Shown: positions 1-9,139, counted from the first letter of the stretch. The stretch is DNA of 64,000 bases from Streptomyces sp. Edi4 (GCF_040253615.1 NZ_JBEJGY010000004.1:2232001-2296000); one strand, 5' to 3'. Program-made: numbers and translations. The notes: generated by a model from the letters alone, not told the origin.

Positions 1-327
1 CTGGAGGCGGCGCGGCGCGGCGAGACGCTGCTCCTGGTGGCGCCCACGCGCCCCGCCGACGCCCTGCTCGAACGTGTCCACGACGCGCGCCGGGCGGGCG
101 CGACGGTGCTCGCCCTGGACGGCGGGGACCGCGAGGTGCGGGGCCTCGTGCACGAGTCCCTGACGGTGACCCCCGACGCGGAACTCGACCTGGACACCGT
201 GCAGCACCTGGTCAGCGCGGCGGCGGGCGAGAACACCCTGCCCCCGCGGCGCGGCCCCGGCGGCTTCCGCGACCGCCTCTCCCGCCTGGCCGACCAGCTG
301 ACGGCCCCGCCACCGGGGCGCTGGTAG
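1..327 (+). CDS. C-terminal part of an unrecognised protein (runs in from the left edge)
   Basis: The reading frame is open from the first base and stops at 325-327, giving 108 residues with no N-terminus visible. The segment begins with a hydrophobic strand (LLLVAP), then an alternating hydrophobic/charged stretch resembling part of an alpha/beta fold (ATVLALDGGD), and ends in a basic, proline-rich tail. I do not recognise the family. An MFS gene follows about 100 bases downstream in the same direction, so the two could be co-transcribed. No function is assigned. Confidence 0.6.
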   Translation: MEAARRGETLLLVAPTRPADALLERVHDARRAGATVLALDGGDREVRGLVHESLTVTPDAELDLDTVQHLVSAAAGENTLPPRRGPGGFRDRLSRLADQLTAPPPGRW

Positions 328-431
328 GAGGTACGGGCGGCGGGGGCCGTCCCGGCCGCTCGCGGCGCGGACCGGCGACATGACGATATTAGGTTGCTCT
401 GGGCGCGGGCGGGGCCGGAGCATGGCCCGTC

Positions 432-1745
432 GTGTCCGACGAACCTCCCGCGCCGCCGCCCGAGTCCCGGCCCCGCTCCGTCCTGCCCGATCTCGCGCCC
501 TGGCGGGCCTCGGCCGACTTCCGGCTGCTCTGGGTGCAGGGGCTCGTCACCAACTTCGGCAGCTTCATGGCGATGGTCGCGCTGCCGCTCCAGATCAAGG
601 AGCTCACCGGATCACCGTTCGCGGTGGGCGCGATGGGCGCCATGGAGCTCGTCCCGCTGGTCGTCTTCGGCCTGTACGGCGGGGCGCTCGCGGACGCGGT
701 GGACCGGCGCAAGGTCATTCTCGCCACCGAGGCCGGACTCGGCGTGCTCGCGCTCGTGCTGCTGGTCAACGCGCTGCTCCCGAGCCCGACGCTGTGGCCG
801 TTGTACGGGGTGGCCGCGGGCGTCTCGGCGCTGGCCGGGCTCCAGCGCCCGGCGCTGGACTCGCTGATGGCCCGGATCGTCCCGCACGACCAACTGGCGG
901 CGGCCGCCGCGCTCAACGCGCTGCGCTGGCAGCTCGGCGCGATCGCGGGACCCTCGCTCGCCGGGATCGTCGTGGCGTACGCGGGCACGGCCACGGCGTA
1001 CACCACGACCGTGGCCACCTTCACCCTGTCGGTGGTGATGTGCGCCCGGCTGACCCCGGCGCCGCCCGCCCACGGCGCCCGGAAGCCCTCGCTGCGCGGC
1101 ATCGCGGAGGGTGCCCGTTACGCGTGGTCGCGTCCGGTGCTGCTCGGGACCTACGCCATCGACATGGCCGCGATGTTCTTCGCCTTCCCGAACGCGATCT
1201 TCCCGTTCCTCGCGGACAGCCTGGACGCCACCTGGGCGCTCGGCCTCATGTACGCGGCGGGCTCGGCCGGTTCGGTGCTGCTGAGCGTGACCAGCGGGTG
1301 GACCTCACGGGTACGCAGGCACGGCCTGTTCGTGGTGGTCGGCGCGGTCGTCTGGGGCACGGCGATGGCCGGCGCGGGCCTCTTCGGTGACGTATGGCTG
1401 GTGCTCGGCTGCCTCGCGGTGGCGGGCGCGGGCGACATGCTGAGCGGACTCGGCCGCTCCACGATCTGGAACCAGACCATCCCCGACGAGCTGCGCGGCC
1501 GGCTGGCCGGGATAGAGGTGCTGTCGTACAGCGTCGGCCCGCAACTCGGCCAGGTCCGGGCCGGCGCGATGGCCGGCTGGACGGGGACGAGGGCGGCGGT
1601 GTGGTCGGGCGGGGTGGCCTGCGTGGCGGCGGTGGGGCTGCTGGCCCTCGCCCTGCCCCGCCTGGTCACCTACGACGCGGCGACCGACGAGGACGCGGCG
1701 CGCCGCCGCGCGGCCGGGCAGCCCGGCACGACGACGGCGGCGTAG
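432..1745 (+). CDS. MFS transporter, DHA3/EntS-like exporter
   Basis: This 437-residue protein has about twelve hydrophobic segments and the layout of the MFS drug/siderophore exporter group that includes EntS. The cytoplasmic loop between helices 2 and 3 carries the family signature (GALADAVDRRKV, about residues 82-93). The start is GTG at 432; an ATG ten bases upstream is in another frame. It probably exports a small molecule by proton antiport, but the substrate cannot be read from the sequence. It converges with the DUF2267 gene, with only six bases between the stops. Confidence 0.85.
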   Translation: MSDEPPAPPPESRPRSVLPDLAPWRASADFRLLWVQGLVTNFGSFMAMVALPLQIKELTGSPFAVGAMGAMELVPLVVFGLYGGALADAVDRRKVILATEAGLGVLALVLLVNALLPSPTLWPLYGVAAGVSALAGLQRPALDSLMARIVPHDQLAAAAALNALRWQLGAIAGPSLAGIVVAYAGTATAYTTTVATFTLSVVMCARLTPAPPAHGARKPSLRGIAEGARYAWSRPVLLGTYAIDMAAMFFAFPNAIFPFLADSLDATWALGLMYAAGSAGSVLLSVTSGWTSRVRRHGLFVVVGAVVWGTAMAGAGLFGDVWLVLGCLAVAGAGDMLSGLGRSTIWNQTIPDELRGRLAGIEVLSYSVGPQLGQVRAGAMAGWTGTRAAVWSGGVACVAAVGLLALALPRLVTYDAATDEDAARRRAAGQPGTTTAA

Positions 1746-1751
1746 CAACGC

Positions 1752-2195
1752 TCAGGCGGCCTGGACGAGTTCGGCCCGGCCGAACAGCAGGGCGTAACCG
1801 CCGGGGAGCCGGCCGAGGACGCGGGTGAGCAGGTCGGGACCCGCGAGCGCGGCGACGACGCCCAGGACCGATCCGGTGTCCCAGCGGACGGTGGCCGGGG
1901 TGGCGCCCACGCGCGCGGCGAGGTCCTTCACGAAGGCCCAGCCGGAAAGCCGCTCCGGCGAGGGGGCCTCGGCGGTGAGGAGGCACGCGGCCTCCAGGGG
2001 CAGGCGGGCGGCGAGCTCCGCTCGCTCGTCGCCGCCCAGCTGACGGCCGAGCCCCGTGAGCACCAGGCGGACGGCTTCGGCGGCCCGCTCCGTGGTGGGA
2101 TACGCGCCGTCGTAACGGACCTTCTCCAGCATGTCCTGGTACGTCATCGTCGCCGCCCGGCCCTGGGTCCGTTCACGCTGGTCGGTCGTCGTCAC
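1752..2195 (-). CDS. DUF2267 domain protein
   Basis: A 147-residue soluble protein. After a short basic N-terminus it contains a DUF2267-type helical domain, recognisable from MTYQDMLEKV and the following GAYPTTERAAEAVRLVL stretch (about residues 17-50). The family is common in actinobacteria and often sits next to stress genes, as here beside hsp18. Its biochemical role is unknown. The GTG at 2195 has an AAAGG-type ribosome site about nine bases upstream; an ATG 16 codons further in is a possible alternative. It lies about 220 bases downstream of hsp18 on the same strand and may be read through from it. Confidence 0.75.
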   Translation of the reverse strand: MTTTDQRERTQGRAATMTYQDMLEKVRYDGAYPTTERAAEAVRLVLTGLGRQLGGDERAELAARLPLEAACLLTAEAPSPERLSGWAFVKDLAARVGATPATVRWDTGSVLGVVAALAGPDLLTRVLGRLPGGYALLFGRAELVQAA

Positions 2196-2412
2196 TGCGT
2201 ATCGCCTTTCTCGTCTCGTCTCGTCTCGAATCGGTGGGTGCGTCCATCGGTGCGTGCGTCTCGCCTCTCACGTCTCGACGCGTCGCGGTGGGCTGGGCCC
2301 GTCCCGGATCACCGGCCCCGGTGCGCCGGGACCGCCGAGGGGGCGCAGGACGGGCGGGGTGCCCGTCCCGCGCGGTGCCTGCCGGTCCGCCCGGCCGGGG
2401 GGCGGCGCGGAT

Positions 2413-2844
2413 TCAGCCGGAGATCTCCTTGTGGGACGAGCCCACGCCGACGGAGATCTTGCGGGGCTTGGCGCGCTCGGCGATCGGGATGCGCAGGGTC
2501 AGCACCCCGGCGTCGTAGTCGGCCGCGATGCGCGCGGTGTCCAGCACGTCGGACAGCACGATCTGGCGGGAGAAGACGCCCAGCGGCCGCTCGGACAGCT
2601 CCATCTGCACGTCGTCGGCCTTGGCCACGGGCCGGCGCTCGGCCTTGACGGTCAGCATGTTCCGTTCGACGTCGATGTCGATCGCCTCGGGGTCGACACC
2701 GGGGAGGTCGAAGGCCACCACGTACTCGCCGCCCTCGCGGTAGGCGTCCATCGCCATCGCGGACGGCCGCGTCCACGTGCCGGAGCCGGTCAGCTGCTGG
2801 GCGAGCCGGTCGAGCTCACGGAAGGGGTCAGTGCGCATCAACAT
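2413..2844 (-). CDS. hsp18: Hsp20/alpha-crystallin small heat-shock protein (Hsp18 type)
   Basis: A 143-residue holdase chaperone that binds unfolding proteins during heat stress. The N-terminus [18 protein letters not shown] is typical of actinobacterial Hsp18. An alpha-crystallin domain covers roughly residues 40-130, with the [15 protein letters not shown] strand and the GVLTLRIP motif near the end. The start at 2844 follows GGAGG nine bases upstream; a longer frame to 2883 lacks a good site. It is transcribed away from rheA, and the shared spacer holds two palindromes matching the RheA operator, so repression by RheA and release on heating is expected. Confidence 0.92.
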   Translation of the reverse strand: MLMRTDPFRELDRLAQQLTGSGTWTRPSAMAMDAYREGGEYVVAFDLPGVDPEAIDIDVERNMLTVKAERRPVAKADDVQMELSERPLGVFSRQIVLSDVLDTARIAADYDAGVLTLRIPIAERAKPRKISVGVGSSHKEISG

Positions 2845-2910
2845 CGCGAAACACCTCCAGAAGGTTCGGGTTGTACCCGCCAATGCGCTTCACTGCTCAC
2901 CGTTGTAGCA

Positions 2911-2929
2911 TGTCATCCATTGGATGACA
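2911..2929. promoter_or_regulatory. RheA-type operator 1
   Basis: TGTCATCCATTGGATGACA is a near-perfect 19-bp palindrome matching the RheA site described in Streptomyces albus (TGTCATC-N5-GATGACA). It lies 67 bases upstream of the hsp18 start. Confidence 0.85.
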
Positions 2930-2936
2930 AACACCC

Positions 2937-2955
2937 TGTCATCGAAAGGATGACA
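2937..2955. promoter_or_regulatory. RheA-type operator 2
   Basis: TGTCATCGAAAGGATGACA is a second copy of the same palindrome, 26 bp centre to centre from the first and 17 bases before the rheA start. Two copies in the shared promoter suggest coordinated repression of hsp18 and autoregulation of rheA. Confidence 0.85.
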
Positions 2956-2972
2956 ACCGCCGAGGAGTCCTC

Positions 2973-3656
2973 ATGACAGCAGCAGGCCAGTCGCCGCCCG
3001 GGCCCGGTCCCGCCCCGAAGAAGCGCCCCTCCCCCGACGCCCAGAGCCCGGCCTCCTTCCTCGCCGCCGCCGCGGCCCTCGAAGCCATCGAGCACGCCGT
3101 GCGCGACGCGCACGAGGAGGCGGCCGAGCCCGCGGGCGCGGGCGCGGGCGTCGGACCGGAGCAGGCGCTGGCCTCACTGCTGCTGCTGCGCCAGGTCCGC
3201 GAGCAGCTGGCCGGCTGGGAGACCGGCCTGATCGAGACGGCCCGCCACGCCGGCGCCAGCTGGGCGGAGCTGGCCCACCCCCTCGGCGTGGCCAGCCGCC
3301 AGGCCGCCGAACGGCGCTATCTGCGCAACCGGCCGGGCCCGGCCGGAAGCACCGGCGAGCAGCGCGTCCAGGCCACCCGTGAACGTCGCGCCGCCGACCG
3401 CGACCAGAGCGCGTGGGCCCGGGACAACGCCGCGGCCCTGCGCCGTCTGGCCGGCCAGATCACCGCCCTGACCGACCTCCCCCCGGCCTCGCGCGGCGCG
3501 GTCGGCCGACTGGACGCGGCGCTCGGCCACGACGACCCGGCCGCGCTCATCCACCCCCTCGCCGCCGCCCACGCCCACCTGGGCGCCCACCCCCGCCTCG
3601 CCGGTCAGCTCGACGCCCTCATCAACCCGGCCGCACGACGAGAAAATCTGTCGTGA
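2973..3656 (+). CDS. rheA: Hsp18 transcriptional regulator (RheA family)
   Basis: A 227-residue protein matching the actinobacterial 'HSP18 transcriptional regulator' group. In S. albus, RheA is a thermosensor repressor that changes conformation on heating and releases hsp18. After a low-complexity proline-rich start (1-25) comes an Ala-rich helix. The segment TARHAGASWAELAHPLGVASRQAAERRYL (split across about residues 89-117) reads as a helix-turn-helix. The C-terminal half is helical and Ala/His-rich. The ATG is preceded by GAGGAG. The assignment rests on these features, the divergent hsp18 and the two operators between them. Confidence 0.88.
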   Translation: MTAAGQSPPGPGPAPKKRPSPDAQSPASFLAAAAALEAIEHAVRDAHEEAAEPAGAGAGVGPEQALASLLLLRQVREQLAGWETGLIETARHAGASWAELAHPLGVASRQAAERRYLRNRPGPAGSTGEQRVQATRERRAADRDQSAWARDNAAALRRLAGQITALTDLPPASRGAVGRLDAALGHDDPAALIHPLAAAHAHLGAHPRLAGQLDALINPAARRENLS

Positions 3657-4219
3657 CCGGAGTAGACATTGCGCCGTGACGTGACTATGGTTTCTCTCGT
3701 AGCCGAGATCGAGAAAGCCCGACAGAAACGAACTGCCGGGAAGCGGTATCGCAGTGCGGTGCGGTGGTGGAGTTCCGGAGCCAGAGCATGAGCAGGACGG
3801 TGACGGGACTGACGACCGGACCGGGTGGCCCGCAGTCATCAGGGGCCGCCACAGCAGTACGCAGTTCAGAGCAGTACGCAGTTCCCGCAACACCAGCAGT
3901 ACGCAGTACCCGCAGTGCCCGCAGTTCGCGGTAGCAGTTCAGCAAGTCAGTAAGTTCAGAGGGAAGAACGGAGGAGCAGAACGCCATCAGGATCGCCCGG
4001 ACGTAAGAGATGAGTCCGGGTACCGCAGGACATCGCGATAGTGAGGTGGTCTCCGGTCAAGCAAGTGCGATCCTCGCAGCCCCGACGGCACGCCGGCCGG
4101 GCTCGCGAAAACAGAAGGCCGACGCTGGACGAAGGTCGGCAGATGGTGTAGCAGTTCCTTCGGGGCTCTGGTGCCGCACGGCACCAGAGCCCCTCAACGT
4201 GTTTCACGGAGAGGTGCAA
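3657..4219 (+). other. Long leader/spacer with a short AGTACGCAG repeat
   Basis: I see no convincing gene in these 560 bases. The stretch is clearly less GC-rich than its surroundings. The 12-mer GCAGTACGCAGT occurs at 3854, 3871 and 3896, with related GCAGT-CGCAGT words up to about 3950. A 95-codon open frame across it is Ser/Gln/Arg-rich and looks like a by-product of the repeat. The right half probably forms the leader of the MerR-type gene. Confidence 0.5.
4162..4193 (+). promoter_or_regulatory. Strong hairpin in the leader of the MerR-type gene
   Basis: GGGGCTCTGGTGCC and GGCACCAGAGCCCC form a perfect 14-bp stem with a four-base GCAC loop, ending 26 bases before the start codon. There is no T-run after it, so it is more likely a regulatory or stabilising leader structure than a simple terminator. 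Confidence 0.7.
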
Positions 4220-4546
4220 ATGACAGCAGAGGACTTCAACGGGCGTCTCGACGACGACGACTATCCCGCCTACACCATGGGCCGGGCGGCCGAAATGCTC
4301 GGCACCACCCAGGGCTTCCTGCGCGCCATCGGCGAGGCCCGCCTCATCACGCCGCTGCGCTCGGCCGGCGGCCACCGCCGCTACTCCCGCTACCAGCTGC
4401 GCGTCGCCGCCCGCGCCCGCGAGCTCGTCGACCAGGGCACCCCCATCGAGGCCGCCTGCCGCATCGTCATCCTCGAGGACCAGCTCGAAGAAGCCCAGCG
4501 CATCAACGCCGAATACCGCCGCGCCGCCGAGTCGGCCAGCTCCTGA
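4220..4546 (+). CDS. Small MerR-type helix-turn-helix regulator
   Basis: A 108-residue protein with an N-terminal MerR-like winged helix (YTMGRAAEMLGTTQGFLRAI, roughly residues 15-34; then LRSAGGHRRYSRYQL, about 42-56) and a helical tail. It has no effector domain. GGAGAGG stands about seven bases before the ATG; an upstream frame extends to 4010 but would run through the hairpin. The long unusual leader suggests post-transcriptional or attenuation control. The DNA target is unknown. Confidence 0.8.
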   Translation: MTAEDFNGRLDDDDYPAYTMGRAAEMLGTTQGFLRAIGEARLITPLRSAGGHRRYSRYQLRVAARARELVDQGTPIEAACRIVILEDQLEEAQRINAEYRRAAESASS

Positions 4547-4702
4547 CGTACGCGCCCGCGGCGAGACGGCCACCGTTCTCGCGCGCGACGCGGCACCACA
4601 CCGCGCGATCGCCCCGCCCCACGCCCGGCAACCGGCGACCGGGGGCGGGAGCAGCCGCGTACGGTCCGGACGGGGAGCAGCCGCGTACAGCCTCCTCGCC
4701 CG

Positions 4703-4933
4703 CTACTCCGCGCCGTCCCCCAGGGCCTGCTTGTCGTGCCACTTGGGATCGTTCTCCCACTCCAGGTTGCGCTCCTGCGCGGTGCTCATCGCGTGCTCGG
4801 CCTCCTCCCGGGTCGCGTACGGGCCGAAGCGGTCCTTGGCCGGGCAGTCCGGGCCCTCCTCGACCTTGTGATGGGCCAGGCAGTAGAACCACTCGCCGGG
4901 CTTGCCGGCGGTGCGCCGCTTGAACAGGGCCAT
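4703..4933 (-). CDS. Conserved small protein (possible SPOR-like fold)
   Basis: A 76-residue soluble protein beginning [19 protein letters not shown]. It has a [14 protein letters not shown] segment with two cysteines and a histidine pair, and a central [15 protein letters not shown] motif that resembles SPOR-type repeats. Actinobacterial relatives are annotated as hypothetical or SPOR-domain proteins. The ATG at 4933 was chosen because an upstream extension reads into the promoter region of the divergent map gene. The function is unknown. Confidence 0.65.
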   Translation of the reverse strand: MALFKRRTAGKPGEWFYCLAHHKVEEGPDCPAKDRFGPYATREEAEHAMSTAQERNLEWENDPKWHDKQALGDGAE

Positions 4934-5022
4934 GGGTGCCTCTCTCGTTGAACGGTTCCCTCGGACGGTGGCCGGGGCCTCAAAGCCATGCTGCCCCACA
5001 GCCGCTGGATAGACTCGCCGGC

Positions 5023-5892
5023 ATGTCTGGCCAGCCGAAGTCGCAGTCCCCGCTCGTGCCCGGGGAGATCTCTCCGCCCCGCTCCGTCCCGGGCCGCATC
5101 CCGCGTCCGGAGTACGTCGGGAAGCCCATGCCCACGCCGTACACCGGCCCCGACGTGCAGAGCCCCGAAACCATCGAGCTGATGCGGACCGCCGGGCGGA
5201 TCGCGGCGCAGGCGATGGAGGAGGCGGCCAAGCACATCGCGCCGGGGGTGACGACCGACGAACTGGACCGGGTCGCCCACGAGTTCATGTGCGACCACGG
5301 CGCCTACCCCTCCACGCTCGGCTACCGGGGCTTTCCCAAATCGCTGTGCTCCTCGGTGAACGAGGTCATCTGCCACGGCATCCCCGACTCGACCGTGCTC
5401 AAGGACGGCGACATCGTCAACCTGGACGTCACCGCTTACATCGGCGGCGTACACGGCGACAACAACGCCACCTACCTGTGCGGTGACGTCGACGACGAGT
5501 CCAGGCTGCTGGTGGAGCGCACCCGCGAATCCCTGAACCGCGCGATCAAGGCCGTCAAGCCCGGCCGGCAGATCAACATCATCGGCCGCGTCATCGAGTC
5601 GTACGCCAAGCGCTTCGGGTACGGCGTCGTACGGGACTTCACCGGGCACGGGATCAGCACGGCCTTCCACTCCGGCCTGATCGTGCCGCACTACGACGCC
5701 CCGCACGCCACCACGGTGATCAAGCCCGGCATGACCTTCACGATCGAGCCCATGCTGACGCTCGGCACCCACGAGTACGACATGTGGGAGGACGGCTGGA
5801 CGGTCGTCACCAAGGACCGCAGGCGCACGGCCCAGTTCGAGCACACGCTGGTGGTCACGGAGACCGGCACGGAGATTCTTACGCTGCCGTAG
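5023..5892 (+). CDS. map: Methionine aminopeptidase, type I
   Basis: A 289-residue enzyme that removes the initiator methionine from new proteins in the cytoplasm. The five metal ligands are present: D135, D146, H209, E242 and E273, with the substrate histidine H118 in CHGIP. The N-terminal extension of about 40 residues is Pro/Ser-rich, as in actinobacterial type I enzymes with SH3-type linkers. The ATG at 5023 begins MSGQPKSQ; the in-frame extension to 4936 runs into the divergent neighbour's promoter. Confidence 0.95.
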   Translation: MSGQPKSQSPLVPGEISPPRSVPGRIPRPEYVGKPMPTPYTGPDVQSPETIELMRTAGRIAAQAMEEAAKHIAPGVTTDELDRVAHEFMCDHGAYPSTLGYRGFPKSLCSSVNEVICHGIPDSTVLKDGDIVNLDVTAYIGGVHGDNNATYLCGDVDDESRLLVERTRESLNRAIKAVKPGRQINIIGRVIESYAKRFGYGVVRDFTGHGISTAFHSGLIVPHYDAPHATTVIKPGMTFTIEPMLTLGTHEYDMWEDGWTVVTKDRRRTAQFEHTLVVTETGTEILTLP

Positions 5893-6088
5893 CCGTCTCT
5901 GCCGCAACCGTCTCTGCTGCGGCCGCCTTGCCGCAGCCGCGCGCGGGTGGTTTTTCCCTCGGGGTGTCGTGGCGGGGCCCACCGGGTACGTTTTTACCGA
6001 CAAGACGTCGGGAACTGGTTGGCTCAGAGCCGCCCAAGACGGGGGCGATCCTTCCGGTTCCCGCATCCCTCGGTCCCCGGAGGCCCCT

Positions 6089-6751
6089 TTGATCGCGCCC
6101 GCTTCCACCCCGTTCTCCACGCTCATCCGCACGGCGTCGCACGAGCAGCACACCGAGGCGGAGACGTCCTCGTTCATGGGAGACCTGCTGGGCGGGCGGC
6201 TCGGCGTGGCGGCGTACGCCCGCTACACCGAGCAGCTGTGGTTCGTGTACCGGGCCTTGGAGGAGGGCGCGTCGGCGCTCGCGGAGGATCCGGTGGCGGG
6301 GCCCTTCATCACCCCCGAGCTGATGCGCACGGCCTCGCTCGAGCGGGACCTGGCGCATCTGCGGGGCACGGACTGGCGGGCCGGCGCGACCCCGCTGCCC
6401 GCCACGGCCGCCTACGCCGAGCGCGTCGCGGTGTGCGCGCGCGAGTGGCCCGCCGGGTATGTGGCGCACCACTACACCCGCTACCTCGGCGATCTGTCGG
6501 GCGGCCAGATCATCCGCGACCGGGCGGAACGGACGTGGGGGTTCGCGCGCAAGGGGGACGGCGTGCGGTTCTACGTCTTCGAGTCGATCGCCAACCCGGC
6601 GGCGTTCAAGCGGGGTTATCGCGAACGGCTCGACGGGTTGGGGGTGGACGAGTTGGAGAAGCGGCGGGTTGTGGAGGAGTGCAAGCGGGCTTTTTCCTTG
6701 AACACGGCTGTGTTCAAGGAGCTGGGAGAGGAGTTCCCACTCAGCGCGTAG
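6089..6751 (+). CDS. Biliverdin-producing heme oxygenase
   Basis: A 220-residue enzyme that opens heme to biliverdin, CO and iron. The N-terminal motif TASHEQHTEAE supplies the likely proximal histidine (H21). The distal helix motif YLGDLSGGQII sits near residues 132-142. I use TTG at 6089 because GGAGG ends five bases upstream and the protein then begins at the conserved STLIRTASHEQH region; a frame starting at 5969 would add 40 unlikely residues. It stands alone, so it probably serves iron recycling from heme. Confidence 0.9.
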   Translation: MIAPASTPFSTLIRTASHEQHTEAETSSFMGDLLGGRLGVAAYARYTEQLWFVYRALEEGASALAEDPVAGPFITPELMRTASLERDLAHLRGTDWRAGATPLPATAAYAERVAVCAREWPAGYVAHHYTRYLGDLSGGQIIRDRAERTWGFARKGDGVRFYVFESIANPAAFKRGYRERLDGLGVDELEKRRVVEECKRAFSLNTAVFKELGEEFPLSA

Positions 6752-6979
6752 GGCTCCGCCGGGTGGGCACGCTTTTGCGCAGTTCCCCGCGCCCCGGCCA
6801 ACCCCGTTCGCGGGCACGGGCCGTGGGCGGTCGCTCGCATCCCTGGCCCTCACGCGCGGGCCGTGGACGGTTGAGCGCGCAGTTCCCCGCGCCCCTTGGC
6901 GGGGCTTGCGCTGACCCGGACCGGCAACCGCAGCCTGTCATGGCCCCCTGGCCCTTACTTAAGGGTTCTTTCAAAATGA
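6752..6979. repeat. Spacer with two copies of the dispersed 20-bp repeat
   Basis: There is no gene here. Copies of the GCGCAGTTCCCCGCG-type word lie at 6777-6795 and 6877-6896, the same element found in seven other places in the window. The right end of this spacer abuts a sequence junction at about 6980-7000, where integrase homology begins abruptly. Confidence 0.7.
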
Positions 6980-8262
6980 TCTCTGTGTGTCACGTGGACC
7001 AACGGCGACGGAACCGCCTACCAGCGCAAGGAGAGCCACTGGGAGGCCGCCGGATACGTCCTCGCCCCCGGCAACACTCGCAAGCGCATCCGCCTCTACG
7101 GCACCACTCGCAAGGAGGCCTTGGCCAAGCTCATCGAGAAGATCGCCGCCAGCAACCGCGACCTCTCCATCCCGTCCGCTCAGGGCAGCCTAGAGGCGTA
7201 CCTGACGTACTGGCTCGACGCTGTCGCTGTCTACCAGCTCCGCGAGAACACCCACACCCGCTACACCGCCGTCACCCGGCTCTACCTCATCCCTGGCCTG
7301 GGCAAGAAGAAGCTCGCCAAGCTCACTGCCAAGGACGTCCGCACCTGGCTCAACCGGCTCCGCACCACCTGCCAGTGCTGCACGCGCGGCCTCGACGTGG
7401 CCCGCGATCAGCCCCGCTGCTGCGCCGCCGGAAAGTGCTGCTCTAGACGGCTCCTGCCGCCGACCCTGGTCTACGTGCACTCCGTACTCAAGTCGGTCCT
7501 GGAGCACGCGGTGCGCGAAGAGGAGATCCCGCGCAACGTCGCCCGCAACGTCCGCACCGGCACACCCCGGGTCCGCCGCTTCGAACCCCTCACCACCGAC
7601 GAAGCCCGCAAGTTCCTGGCCGCCGCGCGTGGACACCGGCTCCATGCCCTGTTCGAACTCGCTCTCCACACCGGACTCCGCAAGGGCGAACTTCTCGGCC
7701 TGCGCTGGGAGGACCTCGACCTCGACGCGGGCACCGCCGCCATCCGCCGCACCTTGCAGCGCACCAGCGCAGGCGGGCTCACCACACTGCCCACCAAGAC
7801 GCGGGCCTCCGAACGCCGCATCGCCCTCCCCGCCAGCTGCGTCCAGTCGCTGAAGCACCATCACGAACAGCAGCAGCGCGAGCGCGAGGCAGCAGGCATC
7901 GCGTGGCAGCGCAGCGGGTACGTGTTCACCACGGTGCAGGGCGGACCGATCGACCCGACAAACCTCACCCGCGCCTTCACCACGCCCCTCCGTAAGGCCG
8001 GCTCCGCCGCATCCGCTTCCACGACCTCCGCCATTCGACTGCGACCCTGCTCCTGGAACAGGGCGCCGAACTCGTCGTGATCAAGGAACTCCTCGGCCAC
8101 GCCCACATCGGCGTCACCGCCACCGTCTACGCCCACGTCAGGCTCCGACTCCAGCGCGACGCCATCGACACCCTCAGCACCACGCTCGTCAGCCGGGAGG
8201 CCAACGAGACGGCACGCTCCAACAGCGATGAACCGCCACCCTGCGCTGCCCTCGTCCGTTGA
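6980..8262 (+). pseudogene. int: Decayed tyrosine integrase (unit 0)
   Basis: The translation closely follows the intact integrase at 19008-20309 from NGDGTAYQRK onward, but the first 15 or so codons are replaced by unrelated sequence after a stop at 6977-6979, and no start codon fits. At about 8001 one base is missing (GGCTCC where GGCCTC is expected). The catalytic part after KAG therefore shifts frame and continues from about 8003 to the TGA at 8260. The R, HxxR, H and Y residues are all still encoded, but in two frames. It is the leftmost recognisable part of the accessory array. Confidence 0.88.
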
Positions 8263-8286
8263 CGTTGCCGTCAACTACTGCCGTCA
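8260..8286 (+). repeat. 27-bp post-integrase repeat, copy 1
   Basis: The stop codon of the integrase opens a 27-bp sequence containing two TGCCGTCA words, identical at 9391-9417 and 20307-20333. It is a candidate integrase arm or attachment site. Confidence 0.75.
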
Positions 8287-8295
8287 CCCCGCGCA

Positions 8296-8328
8296 GAAGC
8301 CCCGCCAGGACGCACCTGACGGGGCTTC
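8296..8328. terminator. Bidirectional hairpin between int copy and immunity gene 1
   Basis: GAAGCCCCG pairs perfectly with CGGGGCTTC, with a further CAGG/CCTG pair inside. It lies between two convergent genes. Confidence 0.7.
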
Positions 8329-8354
8329 GCTTTACTGGCGCGAACCTGTAAGGA

Positions 8355-8768
8355 CTATTCGACTAGTGCCACCTCAAGGAGATATTCGCGGCCCAGATCC
8401 TCCACCAGCCGCCTCCGCGCGGATTTCACCACGCCGCGCGCCCACCAGGATTCCTCAGAGATTCTCGGGAATGCATCCGGCATTAGGAGTGTGCGGAATC
8501 TTGCGTCTACCGCTTCCACTTCTGCGCGAAGCAGCACAAACTCGGGAAATCTTTGCAGTTCCGCAGAATCCAGAGCTCGCGCCAGCGAATCCCTTGATGT
8601 CAGATCGTTGAAGTAGTCTTCGGCGTCACCACGATAGCCCTGCTCGCAACTTTCGACGAACGTGCTCCAGCGAGACAGAAGCGCCTCCGGCTCGACGTCA
8701 CGCCACCGACCAGACTCTCTGACGAAGCTGGAGAACGCGTCACGGAAGTTCCCAGTATCTTGGTTCAT
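8355..8768 (-). CDS. Orphan immunity protein 1 (putative)
   Basis: A 137-residue acidic cytoplasmic protein with no signal peptide and no family I recognise. It starts MNQDTGNFRD and is rich in Glu/Asp/Arg helices. Its ATG overlaps the TGA of the upstream toxin tip as ATGA, the tight coupling expected of a toxin/immunity pair, and base composition is visibly lower in GC than in neighbouring genes. The immunity role is inferred from position and coupling only. It presumably neutralises the tip encoded at 8765-9127. Confidence 0.65.
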   Translation of the reverse strand: MNQDTGNFRDAFSSFVRESGRWRDVEPEALLSRWSTFVESCEQGYRGDAEDYFNDLTSRDSLARALDSAELQRFPEFVLLRAEVEAVDARFRTLLMPDAFPRISEESWWARGVVKSARRRLVEDLGREYLLEVALVE

Positions 8769-9127
8769 CGAGCCGCCTCCCTCTGGAAGTACGCGAGCGG
8801 ATCATCCGGCCGGAAATAGGTCGTGATGGTATTTCCGTCTCTCATTCCTATTCTTCCTTGGGAGTCCATTCGAATGATGACACCATCACTACTGACAGCT
8901 TCACGCGCGGCAGCAGGACAGCTACCGGGACACATCAGCGCCTGCGCGTCCGCGACGTATCTTTCAAACCCATCATCCGTATCACATTCCGGCATATCGG
9001 GCCTACGGGTGGGGTTTCCGGAATCATCGAGACCCAGGACATGCTTGTCGTATTTCTCGTCCGCAACACCAATCTTGAAGTCACAGTTGCTGTTGTGAAC
9101 AAGGACCGGAGTCTTACCCGCCAGCAC
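8765..9127 (-). CDS. Orphan polymorphic-toxin tip 1
   Basis: The frame reads HTYYVLAG-KTPVLVHN-SNCDFKIG at its start. This is the end of a HINT domain plus the cleavage junction, as in the Rhs toxin at 20925. Only about 105 residues of toxin tip follow, ending DPLAYFQREAAR. A tip with KHVLG, DGVIIRMDSQG and TYFRP motifs resembles small nuclease tips of the barnase/EndoU/colicin type, but I cannot confirm that. The GTG at 9127 has no clear ribosome site, and signal peptide and Rhs body are absent, so it is probably silent unless recombined onto the Rhs gene. Confidence 0.72.
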   Translation of the reverse strand: MLAGKTPVLVHNSNCDFKIGVADEKYDKHVLGLDDSGNPTRRPDMPECDTDDGFERYVADAQALMCPGSCPAAAREAVSSDGVIIRMDSQGRIGMRDGNTITTYFRPDDPLAYFQREAAR

Positions 9128-9139
9128 ATAGTACGTGTG
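9126..9139. repeat. 14-bp HINT/tip junction core, copy 1
   Basis: ACATAGTACGTGTG (plus strand) codes for the HTYYV part of the HINT end. Identical copies occur at 10458-10471 and 21247-21260. Similarity to the Rhs gene ends abruptly at this word, where element-type sequence begins. Confidence 0.8.

Noticed and set aside
3754..4041. A 95-codon plus-strand frame
   Set aside because: Its Ser/Gln/Tyr-rich sequence follows the AGTACGCAG repeat, and it has no ribosome site.
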